From contig DKUL01000065.1 in the NCBI GenBank assembly GCA_002490665.1, positions 61,137 to 125,136 on the forward strand: a stretch of 64,000 nt of DNA, given 5' to 3'. Shown in pieces: positions 17,615 through 25,910 of the stretch (the first letter of the stretch is position 1; every line of letters begins with the position of its first letter). A model generated the notes under the pieces. The model searched no databases. It worked only from the letters and a program-made list of their open reading frames with translations, and had not been told where the DNA came from. The DNA is from Lachnospiraceae bacterium UBA7205. Its GTDB lineage: Bacteria > Bacillota > Clostridia > Lachnospirales > Lachnospiraceae. A program made the position numbers and the translations under genes.

Positions 17615-18520
17615 TTATTTGATGCGTGTAATCAGACTGCGTATCAGTTCCATCAGAAATTCATTCCGAAATCCCTTTTCTTCTAGGGATTCCAGCTGTT
17701 CTATGGCATGATTTGACATCTCCCGCTGTTCTCTGGAAGCTTCCTCTATCCCTTTCAGGGTCACATATGTAGTTTTATTGTTTTTCTCATCGCTCCCAAC
17801 AGGTTTTCCGAGTGTCTCAAGGGTACTTGTCACGTCAAGAATATCGTCCTGTATCTGAAATGCCACGCCGATTTCATATGCCGCCCTTTCTACCAAAGCA
17901 GTCTGCTGCGCATCCGCTCCGGCAAGCACTGCGCCTATCATCATGGCTGCCTGTATCAATGCCGCCGTCTTATGCTCATGGATATAAAGCAAATGTTCCT
18001 CCGTCACTTTGCTGCCCAGATTTTCCGCCTCGATATCGGCAGTCTGTCCGCCAATCATTCCATAGATACCTGCCTTGTTCGCAAGTATTGCAAGAGCTCT
18101 TGCATTTCTCTTTATATCGCTTTCAGAAATTTCAAAACTTTTCAGTGCCGTCTCAAATGCAAGGTTTAACAGTCCGTCTCCCGCAAGGACAGCCATGGCA
18201 TCCCCATACACGACCCATGTGGTCTTTCTGCCCCTGCGGTATTCGTCATTATCCATTGCCGGAAGGTCGTCATGCACAAGAGAATAGGTGTGAATCATCT
18301 CAATCGCTGCCATGAACGGTTCTATGACCTTCCCCGTGCCGCCAAAAAGCCGGTAGGTTTCTGCCATCAGCATCGGACGCAGCCGCTTGCCGCCTGCATT
18401 CACACTGTAGTTCATTGCCTGCATCACGGTCTTCGCCCATCCTTCCTCCGCCGGAAGGAACGCCCCGAGTATTTCCTCAGTCTCTTTCACTTTTTCGTTC
18501 CATACATTATCAAAATTCAT
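17615..18520 (-). CDS. ispA: Geranyl/farnesyl diphosphate synthase (polyprenyl synthetase)
   Basis: This enzyme condenses IPP with DMAPP and GPP to give farnesyl diphosphate. The 301-residue protein has both aspartate-rich motifs, DDLPAMDNDEYRRG (first) and FQIQDDILDVTS (second), plus the GGKRLRP substrate-binding segment. I prefer the ATG at 18520 (MNFDNVWNEK), which overlaps the end of xseB by 11 bases; an ATG at 18538 is possible. The xseA-xseB-ispA-dxs run is a standard bacterial operon. Confidence 0.94.
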   Translation of the reverse strand: MNFDNVWNEKVKETEEILGAFLPAEEGWAKTVMQAMNYSVNAGGKRLRPMLMAETYRLFGGTGKVIEPFMAAIEMIHTYSLVHDDLPAMDNDEYRRGRKTTWVVYGDAMAVLAGDGLLNLAFETALKSFEISESDIKRNARALAILANKAGIYGMIGGQTADIEAENLGSKVTEEHLLYIHEHKTAALIQAAMMIGAVLAGADAQQTALVERAAYEIGVAFQIQDDILDVTSTLETLGKPVGSDEKNNKTTYVTLKGIEEASREQREMSNHAIEQLESLEEKGFRNEFLMELIRSLITRIK

Positions 18521-18716
18521 CCAATTCACCATTTTCATTTAATTTGAGGACTTCCTTCTCCACCTTGTCAATCCTGTCATTGCAGGACTTGACAAGCTTC
18601 ATGCCCTCCTTATACAGTTTAAAGGATTCCTCGAGCGGAATGTCCTCCTGTTCCAGTTTTCCTATCGTGCCCTCAAGCTTCTCAAATATCTGTTCCAGTG
18701 TCAGCTCCTTCGCCAT
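18510..18716 (-). CDS. xseB: Exodeoxyribonuclease VII small subunit
   Basis: XseB is the helical small subunit that binds XseA in the single-strand exonuclease. The 68-residue product is normal length and shows LEGTIGKLEQEDIPLEESFKLYKEG, the defining heptad region split here as LEGTIGKLEQED and LEESFKLYKEG. The start has AGGAGG upstream and overlaps the 3' end of xseA by 35 bases, suggesting translational coupling. Confidence 0.95.
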   Translation of the reverse strand: MAKELTLEQIFEKLEGTIGKLEQEDIPLEESFKLYKEGMKLVKSCNDRIDKVEKEVLKLNENGELDEF

Positions 18717-19920
18717 ACCAAACCTCCTCGATTTTAGAAACCCTAGCCTGTATGGTTCCGTTTTTTATATAAATCTGTATCTGGTCATCCGCTTTCACAT
18801 TGTTCACGTCATTGATGACCCTGTGATTTGCATCTTCCACATATGCATAGCCCTGGCTTAGCTTTTCAAGCGGTGATAATCCCTTTAATTTTTCCACACA
18901 AAGCGCCATTTCATGCTTCTTCCGGGTGAGCGCAGCGCTGATGGTTCTGTTCAGCCTTCCCTCCAAATCCATGCAGTAAGTGCGTTTCTGCTGTATCTGG
19001 TTTGCGGGGCTTAAATATTTCACCTTCAGGTTCAGGTTTTCAAGCCTGTTCGCACACCTATCGACCTGCATCTGTATCGCATGGTTCAGGGTCGTGCTGT
19101 ACGCTGCAAGCCTGTCCATCAGCTGCCAAAAGTCATACACCGCAAGCTCCGCTGCCGCGGAAGGTGTCGGCGCCCTTAAATCCGCAACAAAATCAATAAT
19201 CGTCGTGTCCGTCTCATGACCGACTGCCGATATAATGGGAATGGATGAGTCAAACACTGCCTGCGCAACTGCCTCCTCGTTAAAAGCCCACAAATCCTCT
19301 ATGGAACCACCGCCCCTGCCGACAATCATCACGTCGACGCCAAGCTGCCCCAATGCGCGGATGCCGTTCACGATGCTGGCTGCGGCATGTTCTCCCTGCA
19401 CCACCGCCGGGTACAGAATAATCTGTATATAGGGGTTTCTTCTTGTCGCAATATTGATGATGTCACGCACTGCCGCACCTGTGGGGGCTGTCACAACACC
19501 CAGGGTTTTAATATATCTGGGAATGGGCTGCTTGTACTCCGGTGCAAACATTCCCATTTCCTCCAGCTCACGTTTCAGGCGGTCAAACTTCTCATACAAA
19601 AGCCCGGCCCCGTCAAGCGTTATCTGCCTGGCATAGAGCTGGTATTTCCCATCCCTTTCATATACGTCAATCGTACCGCCAACCACGACCATCTGCCCTT
19701 CCTCCAGTCTGAAGGAAAGTCCGGTGCGGCTGCCGGCAAACATGACACAGGCGATAACGCCCTTTGCATCCTTCAATGTAAAGTAGATATGCCCTGATGA
19801 ATGGTACTTGCAGTTGCTCACTTCCCCTTTCACCAAGACAAATCGCAGCATATAGTCCTGTGTAAACATATTTTTAATGTATGCATTTATCTGGGCAACG
19901 GTATAGACATTCTGCTTCAC
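18682..19920 (-). CDS. xseA: Exodeoxyribonuclease VII large subunit
   Basis: XseA is the catalytic subunit that degrades single-stranded DNA to oligonucleotides. The 412-residue protein has an N-terminal OB fold (YTVAQINAYIKNMF..., residues 1-100) and the catalytic domain with GVVTAPTGAAVRDI, VGRGGGSIEDLWAFNEE and SAVGHETDTTIIDFVADLRA. The start is GTG, six bases after GGAGG. It follows nusB by 12 bases. Confidence 0.96.
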   Translation of the reverse strand: MKQNVYTVAQINAYIKNMFTQDYMLRFVLVKGEVSNCKYHSSGHIYFTLKDAKGVIACVMFAGSRTGLSFRLEEGQMVVVGGTIDVYERDGKYQLYARQITLDGAGLLYEKFDRLKRELEEMGMFAPEYKQPIPRYIKTLGVVTAPTGAAVRDIINIATRRNPYIQIILYPAVVQGEHAAASIVNGIRALGQLGVDVMIVGRGGGSIEDLWAFNEEAVAQAVFDSSIPIISAVGHETDTTIIDFVADLRAPTPSAAAELAVYDFWQLMDRLAAYSTTLNHAIQMQVDRCANRLENLNLKVKYLSPANQIQQKRTYCMDLEGRLNRTISAALTRKKHEMALCVEKLKGLSPLEKLSQGYAYVEDANHRVINDVNNVKADDQIQIYIKNGTIQARVSKIEEVWYGEGADTGTDI

Positions 19921-19932
19921 AAACAGCCTCCA

Positions 19933-20343
19933 TTATTTCGCAAATTTTGCAAGCACTCCGTTGATAAACCCGGAGGACTCTTCCTGCCCAAACCGCTTGG
20001 CAAGCTCCACTGCCTCGTTGATGGCAACTCCTGTGGGAACATCATCATCAAAGACAATCTCATAGACTGCAAGCCGCAGAATCGTGAGATCGACTTTTGC
20101 CATTCGCTGTGTCGTCCAGCCCTTTGCCCGCTGATTAATCATCCCGTCCAGCTCATCCAGTTTCTCAATAATTTTATTGCTTTTCGCGGAGATGTACTGC
20201 GCATCCTCGTCCTTTATCTCCTGTTCTTCCATCGCAAAGGTCTCAAAGAATAGCTGCTCCTGCTCCTGCAGTTCCTCTGTGTCATAAAACTCTGCCCTGA
20301 ATATGAATTTAAATATCTGTTCCCTAAGCTCTCGTCTGCTCAT
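19933..20343 (-). CDS. nusB: Transcription antitermination factor NusB
   Basis: NusB with NusE binds boxA in rRNA leaders and promotes antitermination. The all-helical 136-residue product begins MSRRELREQIFKFIF and ends with the family motif AVELAKRFGQEESSGFINGVLAKFAK, given here as AVELAKRFG and FINGVLAKFA. Length is typical. It follows the asp23-type gene, as in many Firmicutes. Confidence 0.95.
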   Translation of the reverse strand: MSRRELREQIFKFIFRAEFYDTEELQEQEQLFFETFAMEEQEIKDEDAQYISAKSNKIIEKLDELDGMINQRAKGWTTQRMAKVDLTILRLAVYEIVFDDDVPTGVAINEAVELAKRFGQEESSGFINGVLAKFAK

Positions 20344-20356
20344 TTGTCTTATCCTT

Positions 20357-20740
20357 TTATTTGTCTAATGCCATCTTAATCCCTACAATCCTGATATTTA
20401 CATCAGAAACCTTAAATCCCGTCATCGTCTCGATTGCACTCTTTACCTTTTCCTGGACTTTATTGCATGTGGTCGGAATATTGTAACCGTACTCAAGCGT
20501 CACTGCAAGCTCCACGGACACATTCCCATCGAGAATATCAATCTTCACACCTTTTGTCTGTTTTTTCATGCCGACCCTGCCCATCAGCTCGTTCGTGATA
20601 TTTCCGACCATTGCGCCCACGCCGTCGACTTCCGTAGCCGCAAGTCCCGCTATCATGGCGACTACGTCATTCGCAATCTTTACTGTTCCGAACTCCTCGT
20701 TGTTGAATGAGCAGCCAGCCTTTTCTGTTTCTTTTTCCAT
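20357..20740 (-). CDS. Asp23/Gls24 family envelope stress protein
   Basis: Members of this family (formerly DUF322) are linked to envelope stress in Firmicutes; the biochemical role is unclear. The 127-residue product has the VAMIAGLAATEVDGV motif near the start, the VEL/VTLEYGYNIPTTCNKVQEKVK stretch (seen as GYNIPTTCNKVQ) and ends with DVNIRIVGIKM. I use the ATG at 20740, which has AGGAGG eight bases upstream; a longer open frame to 20854 has no support. It directly precedes nusB. Confidence 0.93.
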   Translation of the reverse strand: MEKETEKAGCSFNNEEFGTVKIANDVVAMIAGLAATEVDGVGAMVGNITNELMGRVGMKKQTKGVKIDILDGNVSVELAVTLEYGYNIPTTCNKVQEKVKSAIETMTGFKVSDVNIRIVGIKMALDK

Positions 20741-20865
20741 GGTTTCAACCTCCTGTATTTTATACTTAATTCTCATTATATCAAAACACGGAAACTTTGC
20801 AAAGCATAAAGTTTTATACGTTATCCATATCTTTTCCCAATTTTTCCATTCCATTCAGAAATGGT

Positions 20866-22104
20866 CTAAGATATCTCCGTATGACTGCTATCTGACAGAT
20901 TCCAGAAGCTGATTGTGCGCAGTGTTTCATTGGAAGTATAGGCAATGCTCCCTCCCTGCCTGTCAATGAAATCAAATATTTTCTGTTCGTCAATCAGGGA
21001 CTGTACCATGGCGGGATAGCTGTCACTGCTGCACTTGAGTGTCACATATCCCGCTGACTTTGCCGCTTCACTTCCTAAGACAAGCGCAAGGCGTGCTTCA
21101 TCGTAACTGTCAAAATACAGCCCCTCACGCACATAATAGTTGTCCTCTGCTGCCGTGCACAAAGGAAGCTCGACCACCTTCTCCAGCGAATGTGTTCTTG
21201 TAATCTCATCCGTGGTCACCAGAAAATAATCATAATTAATAGAAGGGACTCCCTCCGTCCTATTGTCCGCGGTGTTTCCAGATGCATAGGACGCGTCGCC
21301 CCATGTAGGATCCAGATAATAATATTCGCCGTTTACCCGCACCAGATTCCAGCCATGGCGCTCTCCGTTTGTAAATCCTGTCACCAGCAGGCATTGCATG
21401 CCCGCCTTTTGCAGCATGTACTGCATTGCTTTCGCATATCCCTGGCAGACTGACCTGCCCTGCAGGAAAACAGAACAGATATTTTGATTGTTTTCAGCAG
21501 TCTTATCATATTCCGTGCTGTCAATCAGCCATTCATACAGGTATTTGACAGTGCTGTACTCGTCCTCGTTCAGCGGAACCTGCCCGAAGCATTCTGCAAT
21601 TTTCTGTTCGATTGCGATTTTTGCCTGCTCTGCCTCCTCCCTGTTCATGGAATACGTCCCGCTGAATGTCACACCTGTCGTTACATTTCCAAGTGTGTAT
21701 TCTGTATACTGATAGCCCTCCACATAAAAAAGTTCCGGGTGGTCATTCATCACACAGGCAAAAATAAGGTCTACGCCGGACTTGTCCATGGTTGACAGCG
21801 GGGCGTCCTTTTTCATGTTTGCGAGCGCATCCAGTATCTCAAGATAAATCTTTTTCTGTGTCCCATCCAGACAGTGATAGGAATAATAAAGCTCTGATAC
21901 TTCTGTTATCTGTTCCGTATCTTGCTCTGTTCCGGAAGGCATTTCCGGTTCCGTCTCTTTTTCTGGCTCTTTTGGCTGTTCCGGTTCATACTCACGTGTT
22001 TCCTCCTGTGTAAGATATGGCAAATCATTCTGATAGGCACAGCCCTGCACAAGCAAAAACACGCCTGCTGCAAGGGCAGCCCACAACACTGTCCTTTTTT
22101 TCAT
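20866..22104 (-). CDS. Transglutaminase-like lipoprotein
   Basis: The 412-residue product has a lipoprotein signal peptide (lipobox LVQGC), a Pro/Glu-rich linker (EYEPEQPKEPEKETEPE) that would span the cell wall, and a transglutaminase-like cysteine protease fold. The presumed catalytic triad is in GRSVCQGYAKAMQYML (Cys), ERHGWNLVRV (His) and YYLDPTWGD (Asp). Such surface proteins may process cell-wall peptides or proteins, but no substrate can be inferred. It sits between prfC and asp23 with short gaps (17 bases to prfC). Confidence 0.88.
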   Translation of the reverse strand: MKKRTVLWAALAAGVFLLVQGCAYQNDLPYLTQEETREYEPEQPKEPEKETEPEMPSGTEQDTEQITEVSELYYSYHCLDGTQKKIYLEILDALANMKKDAPLSTMDKSGVDLIFACVMNDHPELFYVEGYQYTEYTLGNVTTGVTFSGTYSMNREEAEQAKIAIEQKIAECFGQVPLNEDEYSTVKYLYEWLIDSTEYDKTAENNQNICSVFLQGRSVCQGYAKAMQYMLQKAGMQCLLVTGFTNGERHGWNLVRVNGEYYYLDPTWGDASYASGNTADNRTEGVPSINYDYFLVTTDEITRTHSLEKVVELPLCTAAEDNYYVREGLYFDSYDEARLALVLGSEAAKSAGYVTLKCSSDSYPAMVQSLIDEQKIFDFIDRQGGSIAYTSNETLRTISFWNLSDSSHTEIS

Positions 22105-22121
22105 TAACCGTCTCTTATCTC

Positions 22122-23717
22122 CTAATTCCTGCCAAATTCTGAAAGCACAAGCCCTTTATTTCTGTCGATTGTCATGCCAATGCTCCACTGGTTGATAAAC
22201 AGCAGCAGCGGATTCCCTTTCAAATCCTGAATCTTTTTCATGTCCGAGGTGCCTGAGAGCTTGTCCAGATTCACCTCGTCCTTGTTTTCAATCCAGCGGA
22301 TATATTCGTATGGAAGCGGTTCCAGCTTTATCTCAACATTGTACTCGTTTTCCAGGCGGTACTTCAATACGTCAAACTGCAGCACACCGACGACACCTAC
22401 AATGATTTCCTCCATTCCTGTATTGAACTCCTGAAAAATCTGAATCGCACCCTCCTGTGCAATCTGGTTGACGCCCTTGATAAACTGCTTGCGTTTCATC
22501 GTGTCAATCTGCCTCACGCGCGCGAAGTGCTCCGGTGCAAACGTCGGAATTCCGTCATAACAAATGTTATTCTTAGGGGCGCAGACGGTATCCCCGATTG
22601 AAAAAATACCAGGGTCAAACACGCCGATAATATCTCCGGCATACGCCTCATTGAGTATTTTTCTCTCATCCGCCATAATCTGCTGCGGCTGGGAGAGACG
22701 CATTACTTTCCCGCCCTGCACATGCTTTACTTCCTCTCCGGCATCAAATTTTCCGGAGCAGATGCGCATAAACGCAATCCTGTCGCGGTGCGCCTTGTTC
22801 ATGTTCGCCTGTATCTTGAATACAAAAGCCGAAAAATCATTGCCGACAGGGTCGATGTCCTCTCCCTGTGAAATTCTCGGCAGCGGCGTTGTTGCCATCT
22901 TCAGAAAATTCTGTAAAAAGACTTCCACGCCGAAATTCGTGAGTGCGGAACCGAAAAATACCGGTGTCAGCTTTCCTCTCCGCACTTCTTCAATGTCAAA
23001 TTCCGCGCTTGCCCCGTCGAGCAGCTCTATCTCGTCCCGCAGTGTGGATAACGCCTCGTCCCCGATATTTGCAAGCAGAAGCGCCTCGTCATCCATCGGA
23101 ATAACGGTGGTCTCCCCTTCCCTTGTCCCCTTCTGCGTATCAGAAAATGTAAGTACATGGTTTCCATGCCTGTCATAGACTCCCTTAAAACGCTTTCCAG
23201 AACCGATTGGCCAGTTTACGGGACAGGTGGCAATCCCGAGTTCTTTCTCGATTTCATCAAGCAGCTCAAATGTGTCATTGGCATCCCTGTCCATCTTGTT
23301 GATAAACGTAAAAATGGGTATGCCCCTCATTCCACATACCTTAAAAAGCTTCCTTGTCTGCGCCTCCACGCCTTTTGATGCATCAATCACCATGACTGCC
23401 GAATCCGCTGCCATCAGTGTCCTGTAGGTGTCCTCGGAAAAGTCCTGGTGCCCTGGCGTGTCGAGGATATTGATGCAGTAACCATCGTAGTTAAACTGTA
23501 AGACTGAAGATGTAACCGAGATACCCCTCTCCTTTTCTATCTCCATCCAGTCAGAAACTGCATGCCGTGCCGTCGCCTTGCCCTTTACGCTTCCGGCAAG
23601 GTTGATGGCGCCTCCGTATAACAAAAATTTTTCTGTCAGCGTCGTCTTGCCCGCATCCGGGTGCGATATGATGGCAAATGTCCTCCGCTTATTGATTTCC
23701 TCCGCAATTGTACTCAC
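22122..23717 (-). CDS. prfC: Peptide chain release factor 3
   Basis: RF-3 is a GTPase that recycles RF1/RF2 from the ribosome after peptide release. I start it at the GTG at 23717 (MSTIAEEINKRRTFAI), six bases after GGAGGAG; an ATG at 23732 lies within the Shine-Dalgarno region. The 531-residue protein has G1 HPDAGKTT, G3 DTPGHQDF, G4 NKMD, a beta-barrel domain II and the RF3-specific C-terminal domain. A ~190-nt structured leader lies upstream. Confidence 0.95.
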   Translation of the reverse strand: MSTIAEEINKRRTFAIISHPDAGKTTLTEKFLLYGGAINLAGSVKGKATARHAVSDWMEIEKERGISVTSSVLQFNYDGYCINILDTPGHQDFSEDTYRTLMAADSAVMVIDASKGVEAQTRKLFKVCGMRGIPIFTFINKMDRDANDTFELLDEIEKELGIATCPVNWPIGSGKRFKGVYDRHGNHVLTFSDTQKGTREGETTVIPMDDEALLLANIGDEALSTLRDEIELLDGASAEFDIEEVRRGKLTPVFFGSALTNFGVEVFLQNFLKMATTPLPRISQGEDIDPVGNDFSAFVFKIQANMNKAHRDRIAFMRICSGKFDAGEEVKHVQGGKVMRLSQPQQIMADERKILNEAYAGDIIGVFDPGIFSIGDTVCAPKNNICYDGIPTFAPEHFARVRQIDTMKRKQFIKGVNQIAQEGAIQIFQEFNTGMEEIIVGVVGVLQFDVLKYRLENEYNVEIKLEPLPYEYIRWIENKDEVNLDKLSGTSDMKKIQDLKGNPLLLFINQWSIGMTIDRNKGLVLSEFGRN

Positions 23718-23755
23718 TTGTATCTCCTCCATCTATTCACAAATCATTGCACGCC

Positions 23756-23907
23756 GGGCATCCGTCAGCTTGCTGATACTTTCATCTGGATGCCCATGTG
23801 CATTTATAAATGCGGAGCCTATGCTTCCCATGCCTTACACAGACCCCGCATCTTGTATGCATGTTCCCATCCGCGCAGCCCGCCTACATAACATATGTTA
23901 TTCAGGC
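23756..23907 (-). promoter_or_regulatory. Structured leader of prfC (three successive hairpins)
   Basis: Three stem-loops precede prfC in its sense orientation. The first (23882-23907) has GCCT/AGGC closing the palindrome ATAACATATGTTAT. The second (23810-23851) has ATGCGG/CCGCAT. The third (23756-23795) has GGGCATCC/GGATGCCC enclosing CAGC-AA-GCTG. An extended -10 (TGGTATACT) lies just upstream near 23930. None has a poly-U tail. I do not recognise a known riboswitch class. Confidence 0.55.
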
Positions 23908-23992
23908 AGTTTGCGATATGTAGTTTAGTATACCATATTTATCCTATGAATTCCACATTTTTCTTTATTACCTAATAATACTTAAAATCACC

Positions 23993-24823
23993 TTATTCAG
24001 CACCTGATACTGTTATGATGATGTTCTCCGCTGACACAGCTGTTTTGCGCTGCACGATATCTATAATCTGCGCCGTCTGGGCTTCCGTCAGGCTCGCAGC
24101 CTCCACCATGACATCTGCCGAATCGCCGCTGATGCTTACCACTGTCTGCGTAAATCCCTTTGCCTCGAGAAGCATCTGGGCATCAGACTCCTTCTGGGCT
24201 GTTTCTGTCAGTGTAATCATGCTGTTGACAGCATCCTTTTTCGCATCCTCCGTCAGCTCCTCACTCTGGATGATTTCCATAAGCGATTCCTTATTCTGTG
24301 CCCTGGTCTGCTCTTTTAAGAGCTTCGCACCTGCAAGGGTCGATACACCTGACGCACTTGTAAACACTGCCTCGCCCGGTATCTCCTGCTCAATGACCGT
24401 GGCTCCTGATTCATCTGTATTGGATGCAAGCGCAGTATCCGTACCGTCCGCCGCTTCATCGGATGCCTGAAGCTCCGTTCCGTCTGCATTGGCAGTCAGT
24501 GCACTGTCTGACGTGACATCCATGCCATTGCTTAAATAATTGTCGGTGACTGTCACATCATCCGTGTCGAGACTCGGAATGTCGCCCTCTGTTCCTGTAG
24601 CAGCTGCATAGTCCTTAATCGTCCCATCCGTATCTTCCCTCAGCGATATGGCATACATATCTTCATCCGATATCTCATATGTAAGCTCACTGCTGCTCCC
24701 ATCCACAGATATGAAGTCCTCTTCTCCAATTTTCGTTCCGGCAAAATTCAGATAGCCTGCTACTGCTATCATGACTGCCAGTGCCGTAATCATAATCTGG
24801 TTCTTTCTTAATATTTTTTTCAC
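23993..24823 (-). CDS. spoIIIAH: Stage III sporulation protein AH (SpoIIIAH)
   Basis: SpoIIIAH is the mother-cell membrane protein that binds SpoIIQ (or its clostridial counterpart) and builds the forespore feeding channel. The 276-residue product has one N-terminal membrane segment (residues about 8-28), a long acidic low-complexity region (about 40-140), and a C-terminal YscJ/FliF-like ring-building domain ending in ENIIITVSGA. I use the GTG at 24823; TTG at 24826 is the alternative. It is the last gene of the spoIIIA operon. Confidence 0.9.
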   Translation of the reverse strand: MKKILRKNQIMITALAVMIAVAGYLNFAGTKIGEEDFISVDGSSSELTYEISDEDMYAISLREDTDGTIKDYAAATGTEGDIPSLDTDDVTVTDNYLSNGMDVTSDSALTANADGTELQASDEAADGTDTALASNTDESGATVIEQEIPGEAVFTSASGVSTLAGAKLLKEQTRAQNKESLMEIIQSEELTEDAKKDAVNSMITLTETAQKESDAQMLLEAKGFTQTVVSISGDSADVMVEAASLTEAQTAQIIDIVQRKTAVSAENIIITVSGAE

Positions 24824-24914
24824 CAAACCATATCCTTCCTATTGTTTCTCTTTGCTACTTCTATCATATTCCGCACACCCTTTTCTTAGACTTCCTACTT
24901 TAAAAATTTATCAA

Positions 24915-25538
24915 TTATTCCATCCGCAGCACTTCAACCTTGTTTGCCTCCACCCCATACAGCGCCATCACAAGCTTTACAATCTGAAGCCGTATCCCTT
25001 CGTCGGCAGCGCCTTTTGCCGCCACCACCACACCGTCAATTTCCGGGCTTTTTGTCTGTGATATAAAAGGCACCTCGTTCCCGTCCGCGTTTCTGGTATA
25101 TACCGTTGCCTCTTCTTTCCTTAATTCACTACTCTCCCCGCTTGTCGAACTTGAGGTCGGAATATCCTTCTCCACAACATATTCCTGTGAGCTCTTCATA
25201 TAAATCAGTACTTTCACGTCCCCAACTCCTGCGACGCTTGACAGGAACTCCTCCAGTTCCTTTTCAAGCCCTTTGCGGTATTGTTCTACAGCTGACCCGC
25301 TGTTCCCACCATTCTCCTGCTGCAGGTTTTCCATATTGCCAGTGCTTATCGTGCTTTCTGCACCCTGACTTTTTTTCTTTGAATAACCACTGTTACTTTT
25401 ATTGGTAGGCAGCATAATCACAAAGATTAAAATTCCGCTCAGAAAAACAATCAGCATGGTCTCCTTTGTCGGTCTGCCATTGCCTTCACTCCCCCCGTTC
25501 AGGAACATCCGAAGCCTGTTCGCGAATTTCCCCGCCAT
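24915..25538 (-). CDS. spoIIIAG: Stage III sporulation protein AG (SpoIIIAG)
   Basis: SpoIIIAG forms a large ring in the outer forespore membrane. The 207-residue protein has one membrane helix (LIVFLSGILIFVIMLPT), a polar linker, and the ring domain LEKELEEFLSSVAGVGDVKVLIYMKSS (residues about 90-130), followed by the conserved ending KLVMALYGVEANKVEVLRM. The ATG at 25538 has GGAGG eight bases upstream. It overlaps the end of spoIIIAF by 53 bases. Confidence 0.93.
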   Translation of the reverse strand: MAGKFANRLRMFLNGGSEGNGRPTKETMLIVFLSGILIFVIMLPTNKSNSGYSKKKSQGAESTISTGNMENLQQENGGNSGSAVEQYRKGLEKELEEFLSSVAGVGDVKVLIYMKSSQEYVVEKDIPTSSSTSGESSELRKEEATVYTRNADGNEVPFISQTKSPEIDGVVVAAKGAADEGIRLQIVKLVMALYGVEANKVEVLRME

Positions 25539-25887
25539 TTTCTTCACCTCCGCCTCTGCTATCGTACTCTGCCTGTGCTCCCCCTATAATTTTGTCCTCC
25601 CAGAGTCTCTGTTCGTAGTAAGCCTCCCCCTGCCGGATGTCGTCTGTCCTCGTCATCTCCCTCCACTCCTTCTCCCATTTCGCATACAGCGCATCCGCCT
25701 CAAAAAAACCTTTCTCGACCTGCCCCACGAATGAAAACACCACATTACAACAGATACACATTGTCAGCAGATAGGAAAAGAGCTTCAAATACTTTTGGTA
25801 AGCGCTCCCTTCCGTCAGCTGAATCAGACACTGAAAACATATGACTGTATATACCAGCCGCCGGACTTCCATTGCCAGTTCTTCCAT
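25486..25887 (-). CDS. spoIIIAF: Stage III sporulation protein AF (SpoIIIAF), short form
   Basis: The 133-residue product has two membrane helices (residues about 8-25 and 35-55) as in SpoIIIAF, and position between AE and AG fixes the identity. The usual cytoplasmic/ring-like C-terminal domain is shorter than in Bacillus (about 200 residues) and here is a charged, Glu/Arg-rich tail. The gene ends inside spoIIIAG. Either the C-terminus is naturally reduced in this lineage or it has been truncated. Confidence 0.85.
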   Translation of the reverse strand: MEELAMEVRRLVYTVICFQCLIQLTEGSAYQKYLKLFSYLLTMCICCNVVFSFVGQVEKGFFEADALYAKWEKEWREMTRTDDIRQGEAYYEQRLWEDKIIGGAQAEYDSRGGGEENGGEIREQASDVPERGE

Positions 25888-25910
25888 AGCCCCTCCTTTT
25901 TCAAACCACT

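Noticed and set aside
20740..20854. N-terminal extension of the Asp23-family protein
   Set aside because: The extra residues precede a strong AGGAGG and the conserved family start, and contain intergenic AT-rich sequence.
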